Made by a program: the position numbers and the translations under genes. From Deltaproteobacteria bacterium (GTDB lineage: Bacteria; Myxococcota_A; JAADFL01), in NCBI GenBank assembly GCA_013152945.1, contig JAADFL010000087.1, positions 45,731 through 109,730 on the forward strand: a stretch of DNA of 64,000 bases, read 5' to 3'. Each line of letters opens with the position of its first letter. Positions within the stretch are counted from its first letter, which is position 1. Under the pieces are notes generated by a model. The model was not told the origin of the DNA and searched no databases. It was given only the letters and a program-made list of their open reading frames with translations. This document shows positions 54,878-63,639 of this stretch, one piece after another.

Positions 54878-56035
54878 TCAATTGTCCTGGTAATTGAAAC
54901 CGTCGTCCTGTTGTTTCAACCATTCCTCATTGAAGTGGATCCATCCTATGGTATCCCGGTTGTATGTATAGCTTACCCAAAGGCTCTTGTCCCTCGGATT
55001 TTGGGCTATTGAGGTGTAACCGTAACCGCACCTTTTGCCCTCCGGGCACTCATCGTTCAAAACAGCTACGTGGGACCATGTCCGGCCCTCGTCCTCTGAA
55101 AGGGCTGCCGCCACCGGAAACCTCCTGTTCGGGCTGTTGTCGAATGCCAGTACCACGTTGCCGTCCTCCAAGGTGATCATTTCAATCCCGACTCCGCTGT
55201 TCGGCACTTCGGACAACTCGGGATCAGACCAGGTGCGGCCGTTGTCCAGGGACGACATCATCGTGGCCCTCCTATTGTCGCCCCCCAAGCTGGTCTCATT
55301 CCTGTTCAAGGCTAATAAGGATCCATCTTTTTTCCTGATCACGGTCGGCTGGATCTGTTGGAGAAATGGAATGAGGTTGTTCATGTCCATGGTGATTTCC
55401 TTCCAGTCCTTTTCAAAGTCATTCGAACTTACAAGGAATGCCGGAATGTACTCCCTTTCGTTGTAGCAAGGGAGCAACAGTTCACCACTTGACATGCGCA
55501 AGGGATGGTTCCTGGTCATCCAGCGCCATTCTTCTCTCAAGTCGACCACCTTGCTCCAGGTCTCACCCCGATCCTTGCTTCGGATCATCCTTACCCTTGC
55601 ATCGTTCCAGCTCTCACCGAAGATGGTAACGAAGAAGAGAAACAAGTCCCCGTCCTCGCGTACCCAGATAACGGGATTTCCCTCGGCAAGGTGGGGTTCA
55701 TCGAACAATACCTCGGGTTTTTCGAATTCGGTTTCGCCCGGAGGCTTTCTGGCCCATACAATGCTCGAATCCCTGGATTTCTCGGACACGCCGGTGTACC
55801 AAGCTACCAGCACGGTCCCATCTTTCTCGATTGCCACGGATGATCCGTGGTGGTTACAACTGTCGGCCTGTTTTCCCGTGTCATCATAATAGCATGGTAT
55901 GCTCTGCTCCGGCGCCACAAGACCCTTTTCGAAAAAGGGCTTTGGCGGGGATGATGATCCGTCCTGGCGGCCGCATCCTGTTTGCAGGGGAATAATGGAT
56001 AGTGAGAGAACAGCAAGGCAGGATACTTTGCTCAT
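54878..56035 (-). CDS. BNR-repeat sialidase-like lipoprotein
   Basis: 385 residues. The lipoprotein signal ends at LQTGC. The mature part is a beta-propeller of the sialidase superfamily with three Asp boxes of SxDxGxTW type (SKDRGETW, SLDNGRTW, SEDEGRTW), and the family's Arg/Glu landmarks include DSSIVWARKPPG and MTRNHPLRMSSGELLLPCYN. Members of this group (GH33-like and relatives) cleave or bind sialic acid or other glycans; the substrate is unproven. ATG 56035 has a strong GGAGGAG site. The ManA gene lies divergently 219 bases away. Confidence 0.85.
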   Translation of the reverse strand: MSKVSCLAVLSLSIIPLQTGCGRQDGSSSPPKPFFEKGLVAPEQSIPCYYDDTGKQADSCNHHGSSVAIEKDGTVLVAWYTGVSEKSRDSSIVWARKPPGETEFEKPEVLFDEPHLAEGNPVIWVREDGDLFLFFVTIFGESWNDARVRMIRSKDRGETWSKVVDLREEWRWMTRNHPLRMSSGELLLPCYNEREYIPAFLVSSNDFEKDWKEITMDMNNLIPFLQQIQPTVIRKKDGSLLALNRNETSLGGDNRRATMMSSLDNGRTWSDPELSEVPNSGVGIEMITLEDGNVVLAFDNSPNRRFPVAAALSEDEGRTWSHVAVLNDECPEGKRCGYGYTSIAQNPRDKSLWVSYTYNRDTIGWIHFNEEWLKQQDDGFNYQDN

Positions 56036-56254
56036 ACTTGACTCCTCCTGGCTTTTGTCCGGGCAGAGCATCACATAGTGTGGAATGAGTATTATCAGTT
56101 CTGGTGCTGGTGCGTCAATCTTGGTTGTTCTTATCAGGATGCTGAAAATATTTTTGGCAACGGCTCCATACCCGAATCAAAATCTCCTTGAGGCCTTTCG
56201 CCTTTACCCCTTCTTGCAGTGAGTGCTAACATCCGTAAAAAAAGGAGGTCTCTC

Positions 56255-57355
56255 ATGCAAGAATTGTTGTATCCAATGAAACTCGTGGGAAGGCCCGTAA
56301 ACAGGGTTTGGGGAGTAACGGATACCACTTCCTTGTTGGGATACAATATCGAGTCCAGTGATCCCATTGGAGAAGTCTGGACCTTGGGAGATTGGGAAGA
56401 TGGAGATCGTGTACTGAACGGGCCGCACGAGGGGAAGACCATAACAAGCCTGGTCGAAGAAATAGGGGTGAAACAAATGTTCGGGACAGCCGGTCTGACC
56501 AAGAGCAAACGGACACCCTTGCTTGTGAAGTGGATAGCAGCATCAACCGATCTTTCAATACAGGTTCATCCGGACGAAGAAACCGCACTGAAGGTGGGAA
56601 GTGGAGCAGAGCCAAAGACCGAGTGCTGGTATATACTGGATACGGATCCGGGAGGAGCCGTAATATACGGGGTCCGTACCGGAGTACCGGCTGAAAAAGT
56701 GGGGGAATTGGCAAGGAATGGACAACTCGAGGCAGTAATCAACAAAATCGAGGTCCATCCGGGTGATGTCGTCTTTGTGCCTGCAGGCATGGTTCACGCC
56801 ATTTGTGCTGGGGTCAGGTTGCTCGAGGTTCAGCAAAACTCTGACACAACTTACAGGCTGTACGACTACAACAGGCCCGGGCTGGATGGGAAACCAAGGC
56901 CCCTACATGTCGATCAGGCGGTAAGATCCATAAAGCCTTGCGATGAAAAGCCTGCACTGAATCCCGTGATAGAACTTCCCTTTTCTGGAGGTGTCAGAAA
57001 GTTCAGGGCTGCATGCCGGCACTTCCTCTTGGAGGAAGTGCATGTGCGTGAAGCCACAACACTAAACTTGTCATATGGTAGTTTTATGTTTTCCTCCATT
57101 ATTCGCGGCACAGGTGTTTTCGAAGCAGGAGGCAGAAGAGTTGAGGTATCAGTGCCGGATAACATTTTCCTGCCCGCAGGGTTGAGTGAAGTCAAGATTG
57201 AACCCGGGGAAACGATATCCTTTGTCGCATCATCTGTTCCAAGGCTCAAGCAAGACGTAATAGAACCCTTGAGGGAAGGCGGTTTCAGTGACCGGGTTAT
57301 CATATCCCTTGGTGGAAACGTGTTCGGAAACGATCTCGTACCACTTGTTTACTAA
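56255..57355 (+). CDS. manA: mannose-6-phosphate isomerase, class I (ManA-like)
   Basis: 366 residues, cupin metalloenzyme. Metal-binding motifs are LSIQVHPDEETA and ECWYIL, and VFVPAGMVHAICAG follows with the third His; LLEVQQNSDTTYRLYDYNR is the usual active-site Arg region. It interconverts mannose-6-phosphate and fructose-6-phosphate, feeding mannose into or out of central metabolism. ATG 56255 follows AAAGGAGG; an upstream ATG at 56219 is less well supported. It stands alone, divergent from the sialidase-like gene. Confidence 0.94.
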   Translation: MQELLYPMKLVGRPVNRVWGVTDTTSLLGYNIESSDPIGEVWTLGDWEDGDRVLNGPHEGKTITSLVEEIGVKQMFGTAGLTKSKRTPLLVKWIAASTDLSIQVHPDEETALKVGSGAEPKTECWYILDTDPGGAVIYGVRTGVPAEKVGELARNGQLEAVINKIEVHPGDVVFVPAGMVHAICAGVRLLEVQQNSDTTYRLYDYNRPGLDGKPRPLHVDQAVRSIKPCDEKPALNPVIELPFSGGVRKFRAACRHFLLEEVHVREATTLNLSYGSFMFSSIIRGTGVFEAGGRRVEVSVPDNIFLPAGLSEVKIEPGETISFVASSVPRLKQDVIEPLREGGFSDRVIISLGGNVFGNDLVPLVY

Positions 57356-57405
57356 TTGTTATTGGGCACGGGCGATAAATGAAAAACTGCAAAAAAAAGG
57401 AGGGG

Positions 57406-57435
57406 GGCGGGGCCGGTCTTTCAATCGACCCCGCC
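57406..57435 (+). terminator. GC-rich hairpin after manA
   Basis: GGCGG ... GGTC, loop TTTCAAT, GACC ... CCGCC at 57406-57435, with a four-base bulge on the left arm, 50 bases after the manA stop. Its stem is strong but a U tract is absent (followed by TTTCC). Confidence 0.45.
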
Positions 57436-57670
57436 TTTCCAGAAGGAGGTAGGTCAAGAAAAAACCTTGAACAGAGCAAGGCAATAAGCTGTGCCTATTG
57501 CCCCACGTTCAATAATGTCAACGCCTGACGCGAAAAAACTATTCCCGTTTTTTCATGGTTGTTTTTTTCTTATAATTTTTTGGACGACGAGCCTTGACGA
57601 AAGATATTACCCTGTCCTTATTAATTACAGCCGGTTCCTTTGGTATGGTGCCTTGGGATCGAATCGGCAG

Positions 57671-57704
57671 GGGCCACCCAAATCCCCCCGTGGGTGGCCC
57701 TTTA
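57671..57704. terminator. strong stem-loop in the manA-pssA gap
   Basis: Perfect ten-base-pair stem GGGCCACCCA / TGGGTGGCCC with a ten-base loop (AATCCCCCCG), followed on the plus strand by TTTATAAT. It has the look of a transcription terminator, but lies some 315 bases after manA; it could instead end an unseen small RNA that begins in the gap. Confidence 0.6.
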
Positions 57705-57767
57705 TAATCTATTCTCAAGCCTGGTCCTTTCAAACCCGCACTATTTCCTTGGTTTGACGTTATAACA

Positions 57768-57808
57768 TTGGTGCGAAGAGAAATACCCGGTTACGAGTTG
57801 GTGCGAAG
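57768..57808. repeat. pair of 11-base direct repeats upstream of pssA
   Basis: TTGGTGCGAAG at 57768-57778 and again at 57798-57808, exactly 30 bases apart start to start, about three turns of the helix. Such spacing suits a pair of binding sites for a regulator; no other evidence. Confidence 0.7.
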
Positions 57809-57892
57809 TCTGTTACGCAGATTGTACACGATTTGCAGATCGCATTTAAGGTGTTTAACAATATATTTGCTGTAATACCAACTGATTATTTT

Positions 57893-57919
57893 ATTCGGCA
57901 TTTTATGGCAATTCGGCAT
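57893..57919. repeat. pair of 9-base direct repeats upstream of pssA
   Basis: ATTCGGCAT at 57893-57901 and at 57911-57919 (18-base period), shortly before the candidate promoter of pssA. Could be operator half-sites. Confidence 0.65.
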
Positions 57920-57924
57920 GCCCC

Positions 57925-57952
57925 TTGCTTTCAATTGTAAAGGTGGTAAAAT
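57925..57952 (+). promoter_or_regulatory. candidate sigma70 promoter of pssA
   Basis: TTGCTT at 57925-57930, 16-base spacer, TAAAAT at 57947-57952. Predicted start near 57959 gives a short leader containing the TTGGAGG ribosome site before ATG 57978. Confidence 0.5.
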
Positions 57953-57977
57953 TATTTAAAAGTTACTTGGAGGCTAT

Positions 57978-58829
57978 ATGAACAAGAATGATGAGAGGTA
58001 TGGAATAGCAAAACTACTTCCGGCCCTCCCAACATTGGTAACATTGTCCAGTTTGTTTTGTGGATTCTACTCTATGATTCAAAGTGCACTGGCGGCTTCA
58101 GGAGATGAGGTTCACCTTACAAAAGCAGCCATGGCCATTTTCTTTGCCATGATCTTTGACGGGCTGGACGGCCGGGTGGCAAGGTTGACCAGGACCCAGA
58201 GTGCATTCGGAGTTCAAATCGATTCATTGGCCGATTTAGTGTCCTTTGGAGCAGCGCCTGCACTCCTGGTCTATGAATGGGCTCTTGCTCCTATTGGTAT
58301 TTTTGGAATTATTGCGGCTTTCCTGTTTCTGGCATGCGGTGCATTGAGGCTGGCCAGATTTAATGTGCTGGCAGACAAGCAAAAGGAAAATGAGCAAGGC
58401 TCTCTTCATTACTTTATCGGCCTTCCCATTCCTGCTCCGGCAGGACTGCTGGCCCTGCTCGTCCTGGTGCACCAACAGGAACCCGGAGCAGTCGTACATG
58501 ATTCAACAGGGGTGGCGGCTTGCGTAGTCGTACTTGCCTACCTAATGGTAAGTAATGTCAGGTATAGGAATTTCAAGCATGTTCCCAAGGTCCCGTTGAC
58601 CTGGGCGCTATCGCTTACATTGGCACTCGCATTTTCTGTTCTCGCATTGGTGACGTCTTTTTGGTTCATGGTGTTGTCAGTGTTGGCGGCCTATACTGTC
58701 ATGGGTCCGACAGAAGAACTCCTTCTATTCAAACACAGAAGGGAATGCAACGACGATGATACGCTGTCCGATATTCAGTCAATGCAAATGACGGATTCGG
58801 GCAGGAACAAGGAAAAATTGGAACCCTGA
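57978..58829 (+). CDS. pssA: CDP-diacylglycerol-serine O-phosphatidyltransferase
   Basis: 283 residues, integral membrane protein. The CDP-alcohol phosphatidyltransferase motif is intact: D-G-x2-D-G-x2-A-R-x8-G-x3-D-x3-D (FDGLDGRVARL ... GVQIDSLADL). Six to eight transmembrane helices are visible. It makes phosphatidylserine from CDP-diacylglycerol and serine, the precursor of phosphatidylethanolamine. The type II, Bacillus-like/deltaproteobacterial form fits the length. ATG 57978 is preceded by TTGGAGG. The 3' end overlaps the converging kinase gene by 55 bases. The psd partner is not in the window. Confidence 0.92.
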   Translation: MNKNDERYGIAKLLPALPTLVTLSSLFCGFYSMIQSALAASGDEVHLTKAAMAIFFAMIFDGLDGRVARLTRTQSAFGVQIDSLADLVSFGAAPALLVYEWALAPIGIFGIIAAFLFLACGALRLARFNVLADKQKENEQGSLHYFIGLPIPAPAGLLALLVLVHQQEPGAVVHDSTGVAACVVVLAYLMVSNVRYRNFKHVPKVPLTWALSLTLALAFSVLALVTSFWFMVLSVLAAYTVMGPTEELLLFKHRRECNDDDTLSDIQSMQMTDSGRNKEKLEP

Positions 58830-61066
58830 TAGGGCTTTGTAACGACTTCTATTTTGGCTCCGAGTGCATCGGCGAGTTTTTTGCTGATGGCAAGGCCCAG
58901 GCCGGTCCCTCTAACTTTGGTGGACATTGATTCCGCATTTTTTCCGCGCCTGAACTCATCGAAAATGAAAGGAAGATCGTCATCGAAAATACCACGGCCC
59001 GTATCGATTACCGATAAACGCAACATATTGCCCTGTGCAGGTTCTTCTTTTAAATCAGTTCTCAAGTGCTTAGTCATTGCACAGGAAAGTTCGATGTATC
59101 CCTCATCGGTATAATTGATTGCGTTACTAACCAAGTTGAGCATTATTTGCCGTAACTTTGTTCTATCGGTTTTGATCCTGGGAAGAAATTCAGGCAGATG
59201 AATCCTGATATTCACCGGAGAATCATTGGCCAACCTTTCTGCTATTTCCTTTAATTCGTCCATCAATGGTATCAAATCAAAGGTCTCCCGCCTAATATCG
59301 ATCCTGCCGGATTCTATCTTGGAAAGATCCAATAAATCTTTTATCAGATCCAACAGGCTGCCCGCACTGTCTTTGACTATTGAAAGTTGCTTGGTCTGCT
59401 CCGAGTTGAGCGGGCCGGAAAGCCCTCGCAGCAATGCCGCGGTAAATCCGATGATCGAGTTCAATGGAGTCATGAGTTCGTGGCTCATGGATGCCAGGAA
59501 ATCGGTTTTCCTGCGATCTACTGCTCTTAGCTTCTCGTTTGCCGACTCCAGTTCTTCGGCCTTTCTGGTCAGGTCGGTAACAAGCCTGGTATTTGCCATT
59601 GCAATGGCGACCTGGTCGGCGAGAAGCCTTGCCAAGTCCTGGTCATCCTGATCCAGCTTGTGAATTTCATTGGTATAACCAACTGACAAGACGCCGAGAA
59701 ATGAGTCCTTGAATACCAAGGGCAATGCAATTCCCGATGTCCTGACATCAGCGACTTTATTCGGATAGTCAAGGTATGATTCTACATAGACCGGCCTCCG
59801 CTCGACCCATGCGGTCCCTGTAGCTCCTTCTCCGGGATGGAACAGCCGGCCTAGAAATTCCTGGGGCATATTATAGTGATGCTCGTATATAAGGCCTCCT
59901 TTCAACTCGTTGTACCTGGCTATGCCGGCCCATCCTGCCCCAAGCATGCTTCTGGCACCGTCGCAGACGCGGGAACATAAAGCTTCGACATCCAGTTCCT
60001 GGGTAATTCTCCTGCCCAACTCCTGTACAAACCTCAATCGTTCCACTTGCCTGTCCAGCCGCATGTTGGCCCTCTGTAAATCAGATGTTCGTTCGACTAC
60101 TTTTTGTTCAAGTCTTTCCGCTACCTGTAAGCTTTCCTGGTACATCGTTGCGTTTTCATGGGCTATTGCGACCTGGTTGCCCAATGTAGTGAGTACATCC
60201 GGGTCTTCTATCATCGGAAATGCAGGATCACTGGAACCGAGAAGAATCAAAGCTGTATTCCTTTGTTTCAAAGCGACAGGAATAATTGCCCATGACAGCA
60301 TGTCCGTCATTTTGGCAGCGGAAAACAATTCAAAAGGAAAGGTCTTTTCATCCTTTGCAAGGGACAATCTGACAATGCTTGCCCGGGATTCTTCGACCCC
60401 CTGAAAAAGCGGCGATTTCGTAGTCAGCCTACACCCTTCGAAGGCACCCTTTTTGCCGGGATCGAGGCAAAGTATATCTTTGACCGAGAAAACCGTCTTG
60501 GTTTCACGAAGGAAGAACAGGGCACAGTCGGATTCCATTTCACGCAGTAATGCGCGCAATGCGGCCTTTCTGACTTCAAAAGGATCGCGTGGTTTCCTGA
60601 TTGCCTCGTCCAGTGCATTCACTGTGGCAAGTTCCCGGTTACGCCGCAGGATCGATTCCCTGGATTGTTCGAGTTCATCGCGTAGTGCATGGCGACTCAA
60701 TGCCCTTTCCACGACAATGGGCAGCCGGTGCTGAAAATCCTTTCCTTTTACCAAATAATCATAGGCGCCCAGCTTCATGGCGCCTACTGCGATTTCCTCG
60801 TCGCCCTGGCCTGTTATCATGATCATGGGCATATTCACATTCATGTTGGCGATCTCCCGCATCAGCCATAGGCCATCCTTGTCCGGTAAGCTGTAATCAA
60901 TTATTGCCAGATCGAACGAGTTCGATTGTTCCAGAATTTCCATGGCCTCGGCACAACTCGTTCTACTCTCTACATTGTAGTCTTTGGCCAAGGCTTCGAG
61001 GGCTTGCATGGCAAGAAACAAGTGGTCAGGGTTATCTTCTACGATAAGAATTCTCGGTAATTTCAT
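58775..61066 (-). CDS. receiver-GAF-GAF hybrid histidine kinase
   Basis: 763 residues, cytoplasmic. A receiver domain (ILIVEDNPDHL, phosphoacceptor Asp in LAIIDYSLPD, Lys in YLVKGKDF) is followed by a helical linker, two GAF-type domains (about 155-330 and 370-520), HisKA with the phosphoacceptor His in ASMSHELMTPLNSI and a HATPase domain (NLVSNAINYT, DTGRGIFDDD, GTGLGLAISK). A receiver at the N-terminus implies it receives phosphate from another kinase. ATG 61066 follows GGAGGG. The C-terminal end overlaps the converging pssA by 55 bases. Confidence 0.93.
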   Translation of the reverse strand: MKLPRILIVEDNPDHLFLAMQALEALAKDYNVESRTSCAEAMEILEQSNSFDLAIIDYSLPDKDGLWLMREIANMNVNMPMIMITGQGDEEIAVGAMKLGAYDYLVKGKDFQHRLPIVVERALSRHALRDELEQSRESILRRNRELATVNALDEAIRKPRDPFEVRKAALRALLREMESDCALFFLRETKTVFSVKDILCLDPGKKGAFEGCRLTTKSPLFQGVEESRASIVRLSLAKDEKTFPFELFSAAKMTDMLSWAIIPVALKQRNTALILLGSSDPAFPMIEDPDVLTTLGNQVAIAHENATMYQESLQVAERLEQKVVERTSDLQRANMRLDRQVERLRFVQELGRRITQELDVEALCSRVCDGARSMLGAGWAGIARYNELKGGLIYEHHYNMPQEFLGRLFHPGEGATGTAWVERRPVYVESYLDYPNKVADVRTSGIALPLVFKDSFLGVLSVGYTNEIHKLDQDDQDLARLLADQVAIAMANTRLVTDLTRKAEELESANEKLRAVDRRKTDFLASMSHELMTPLNSIIGFTAALLRGLSGPLNSEQTKQLSIVKDSAGSLLDLIKDLLDLSKIESGRIDIRRETFDLIPLMDELKEIAERLANDSPVNIRIHLPEFLPRIKTDRTKLRQIMLNLVSNAINYTDEGYIELSCAMTKHLRTDLKEEPAQGNMLRLSVIDTGRGIFDDDLPFIFDEFRRGKNAESMSTKVRGTGLGLAISKKLADALGAKIEVVTKPYQGSNFSLFLPESVICID

Positions 61067-61269
61067 TACACCCTCCACGGAGTACCTGCCTTGAAGTCAC
61101 CTTTGTACAGGGCGCCTAAAAAATCATTGTCAATGGATACAGGATACTCCAAGACATGCAGGAGTCAACAGCCTTGATTTCCTTTTTCGACCCTTAAAAA
61201 CATTCTTATCATGATATGTTTGTATCAAGGCTTGTTGTCAACCCCGGCAAGGCTGTAGGATATAATATT

Positions 61270-61917
61270 ATGGAACAATTATTGGCGATCATTTCATCTC
61301 ATGAAAGCTTTCTGGGGCCGGCCTTCTTGTTTCTCTCATCCATTGTCGAATACCTGTTTCCGCCTTTTCCAGGAGATACTGTAACTGTTTTTGGTGCGTT
61401 CCTGGTAGTAAACCGAAACTGGAACCTGGCGCTTGTACTCTCGTGTGTCACGGCCGGAAGCCTGGCAGGGGCTGCGATGGATTTCTACTTGGGCCGTTGG
61501 TTGGCGGGAAAGGACCGGAAATTCAAGATACCCAGGTTATTGAAGCCGATTATTCCGGACAAGTCCGATATGGAAAGGTTCACTTCATGGTTCAAGAGAT
61601 ACGGAGTATGGATGATCCTGGCCAACCGTTTCCTACCGGGAATACGGGCTTTCTTCTTCATTGCAGCGGGTATGTCCGGGATGAAGGCATGGGTAGTGTT
61701 GGTCCTTGGAGGCATAAGCGCTTTGCTTTTCAACATCCTGTTGCTTGTAGCAGGCATGGAGATAGGGAAAAGCTTCAAGGAATTACTTTCTCTTGTTAGA
61801 GGGTACTCGTTTGTTGTATGGATGATCATCGGTGCTATCGCCATATCGGCTGTTTGCTGGAAATTAGTATTGTTGGTGATCGAAAAGAGAAGGAGACAGA
61901 AGACAAAAGGACTATAG
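61270..61917 (+). CDS. DedA/SNARE-associated family membrane protein
   Basis: 215 residues. DedA fold with the re-entrant half helices: EYLFPPFPGDTVTVFGAFL near residue 25 and NRFLPGIRAFFFIAAGMSGM near 120, and about four to five membrane helices. DedA proteins serve as lipid scramblases or undecaprenyl-phosphate flippases and support envelope integrity. The start ATG 61270 gives the family N-terminus; 61216 would add 18 residues of unsupported sequence. It is upstream of the transglutaminase-like gene (29 bases) on the same strand. Confidence 0.9.
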   Translation: MEQLLAIISSHESFLGPAFLFLSSIVEYLFPPFPGDTVTVFGAFLVVNRNWNLALVLSCVTAGSLAGAAMDFYLGRWLAGKDRKFKIPRLLKPIIPDKSDMERFTSWFKRYGVWMILANRFLPGIRAFFFIAAGMSGMKAWVVLVLGGISALLFNILLLVAGMEIGKSFKELLSLVRGYSFVVWMIIGAIAISAVCWKLVLLVIEKRRRQKTKGL

Positions 61918-61946
61918 TAAAAATTTTACTGTTTTTGGAGGAAGGC

Positions 61947-63494
61947 ATGGGATCGGATTCAAGGAAACGGAGACCGCACCGGCAGGGCATATTCAATGGC
62001 GGATTTGTTTTGACGTTGGCAATATCTATGTTTGTTTTAATGGCGCCTTGCTATGCGGCGTCTCGAAACATACCCTTCGTGGAAGGGTACTACAATATTT
62101 TCTTCATGGGGAAAAAGGCCGGTTACATACATGAAACCGTACAGCCCTTGGACCGGACCAGGTTCTTATACAAGAGCAAGGAGTCATGGGAGGCAAAAAG
62201 GGGCGGAGCTGAAATGAAGATTGAGAGATCCGAATCATATACAGTCGGAATGGATCTTAAGCCCATCGACTTTTCGATCTACCAGAATATGAACGGGCAG
62301 ATTACACGTACAACAGGGAAGTTGAATGCAGGGGTCATGATTGTGAAACAAAATGTCGGAGGCAGCGAAAAAACCTTGAAAATAAAACTTGCGGCCGGAA
62401 CCATTGTTCCAGGCTTAGCCAGATTCATGGTAATGAGATCCAACCCCAAGCCGGGATCTGTGTTTTCATCCAAGTTCTTCCTGGCCGACTTCAACCGCGT
62501 CGTGGACGCCAAGGTCAAAATCCTGGAAGAGAGGAAGGAAAAGCTGCCCAATGGATCATGCACTGCCATTGTCATGCAAACCACCTTCTTAAACATGGTG
62601 ACCAAGGATGTCTTCTGCAAAAATTCAGGGCTTGGTGTAAGGAGCGAAATTGCCAACCTCAACATAAAGATTGAAATAACCACTAAAAAAGAGGCCAAAG
62701 CCAAGTTTGACAAGTCTGATATTTTCTCTGAAATAGTAATTAAATCTCCCAGGAATCTCATGCCCACGAGGAAATTGAAAAAATTGAGAGTCGAGATAAA
62801 GGGAGATCCGTTGCCCGGTGTTGTCGAGGATTCGAGACAGACAATCATGAGAAAGCTCTCATCGAAAAATACCCTGGTAATAGACCTGGAAGCACAAGCC
62901 GTACCCGAAGGCAAGATCTTCTTTCCCATAAAAGACAAGATGCTCTCTCCATACCTGGCCCCGGAGGCGTATATTCAATCGGATGCAAAAGGAATCCGTG
63001 CCGCTGCCAGAAAGGCCGTGGATGGCGAGAAACGCCTCTGGCCTGCAGTCAAGAGGCTCGTCCGGTTTACGTATGAATATATTTCGAGCAAGAATTACGA
63101 TGAGGGTTATCTTTCCGCCTTGGAGGTTCTAAAAAAGAGATCGGGCGATTGCACGGAGCACTCCATATTTTTTGTGGCACTCGCACGGTCAATAGGTATT
63201 CCGGCAAGACTTTTGCTGGGAATCACTCATATCAACGGTTTTTTTGGTTATCACCAGTGGCCTGAAGTCTATGTGGGGAAACAGGGATGGGTCCAGGTTG
63301 ATCCAACGCTTGGCCAGTACACCGTGGATGCATCGCATCTGGCCCTTGCCCATATGTCGGGTTCCAAGAAAGACTGGATCGAAGCCATTGCCAATGTCAT
63401 GAAATTCATTGGTAGTGACAAGCTGGACATCCTGTCCGCCGAATGGAAAAACGGCACCAGATGGATCAAAGCGAAAGGTCGAAAAAATAACTAG
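61947..63494 (+). CDS. exported transglutaminase-like protein
   Basis: 515 residues. A signal sequence (FVLTLAISMFVLMAPCYAAS, cleaved near YAA) is followed by a beta-rich N-terminal region and a transglutaminase-like domain at about 370-470 with Cys of KRSGDCTEHSIFFVALARS, His of YHQWPEVYVG and Asp of WVQVDPTLG, i.e. the full Cys-His-Asp triad. Function is probably peptide or ester hydrolysis or cross-linking in the periplasm. ATG 61947 follows a GGAGGAAG site; the reading that begins at 61818 overlaps the DedA gene and is less likely. Confidence 0.88.
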   Translation: MGSDSRKRRPHRQGIFNGGFVLTLAISMFVLMAPCYAASRNIPFVEGYYNIFFMGKKAGYIHETVQPLDRTRFLYKSKESWEAKRGGAEMKIERSESYTVGMDLKPIDFSIYQNMNGQITRTTGKLNAGVMIVKQNVGGSEKTLKIKLAAGTIVPGLARFMVMRSNPKPGSVFSSKFFLADFNRVVDAKVKILEERKEKLPNGSCTAIVMQTTFLNMVTKDVFCKNSGLGVRSEIANLNIKIEITTKKEAKAKFDKSDIFSEIVIKSPRNLMPTRKLKKLRVEIKGDPLPGVVEDSRQTIMRKLSSKNTLVIDLEAQAVPEGKIFFPIKDKMLSPYLAPEAYIQSDAKGIRAAARKAVDGEKRLWPAVKRLVRFTYEYISSKNYDEGYLSALEVLKKRSGDCTEHSIFFVALARSIGIPARLLLGITHINGFFGYHQWPEVYVGKQGWVQVDPTLGQYTVDASHLALAHMSGSKKDWIEAIANVMKFIGSDKLDILSAEWKNGTRWIKAKGRKNN

Positions 63495-63639
63495 ATGCAT
63501 ATAGTGTAAAAATAAGAATAAGAGGATGGTCATTTTTGGGTTCGTCAGGCAGGACCGGAGGGGATTTGGGCTCAGGCAAAATTCCGGTTTACTGAATTGA
63601 AGAGCATCTTGTGAGTCCTGAATCCGGTTGATCCATCCG

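Larger units (their letters stand above)
57356..57977. other. 622-base intergenic region between manA and pssA
   Basis: No convincing gene is present. It holds a GC-rich hairpin (57406-57435), a hairpin GGCAATA / TATTGCC (57480-57502), a 10-base-pair terminator-like stem (57671-57700), two sets of direct repeats (57768-57808 and 57893-57919) and a promoter-like pair just before pssA. A 64-codon minus frame (57539-57733) and an 88-codon plus frame (57491-57757) cross the stem-loop and lack ribosome sites. Confidence 0.6.

Noticed and set aside
57539..57733. Minus-strand 64-codon lysine-rich reading frame between manA and pssA
   Set aside because: It crosses a perfect terminator-like stem, has no ribosome site and no recognisable family, so it is most likely non-coding.
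61207..61216. TATCATGATA palindrome before the DedA gene
   Set aside because: Single ten-base palindrome; could be chance.
61216..61269. Longer start for the DedA protein
   Set aside because: The extra 18 residues do not fit the family N-terminus, and ATG 61270 does.
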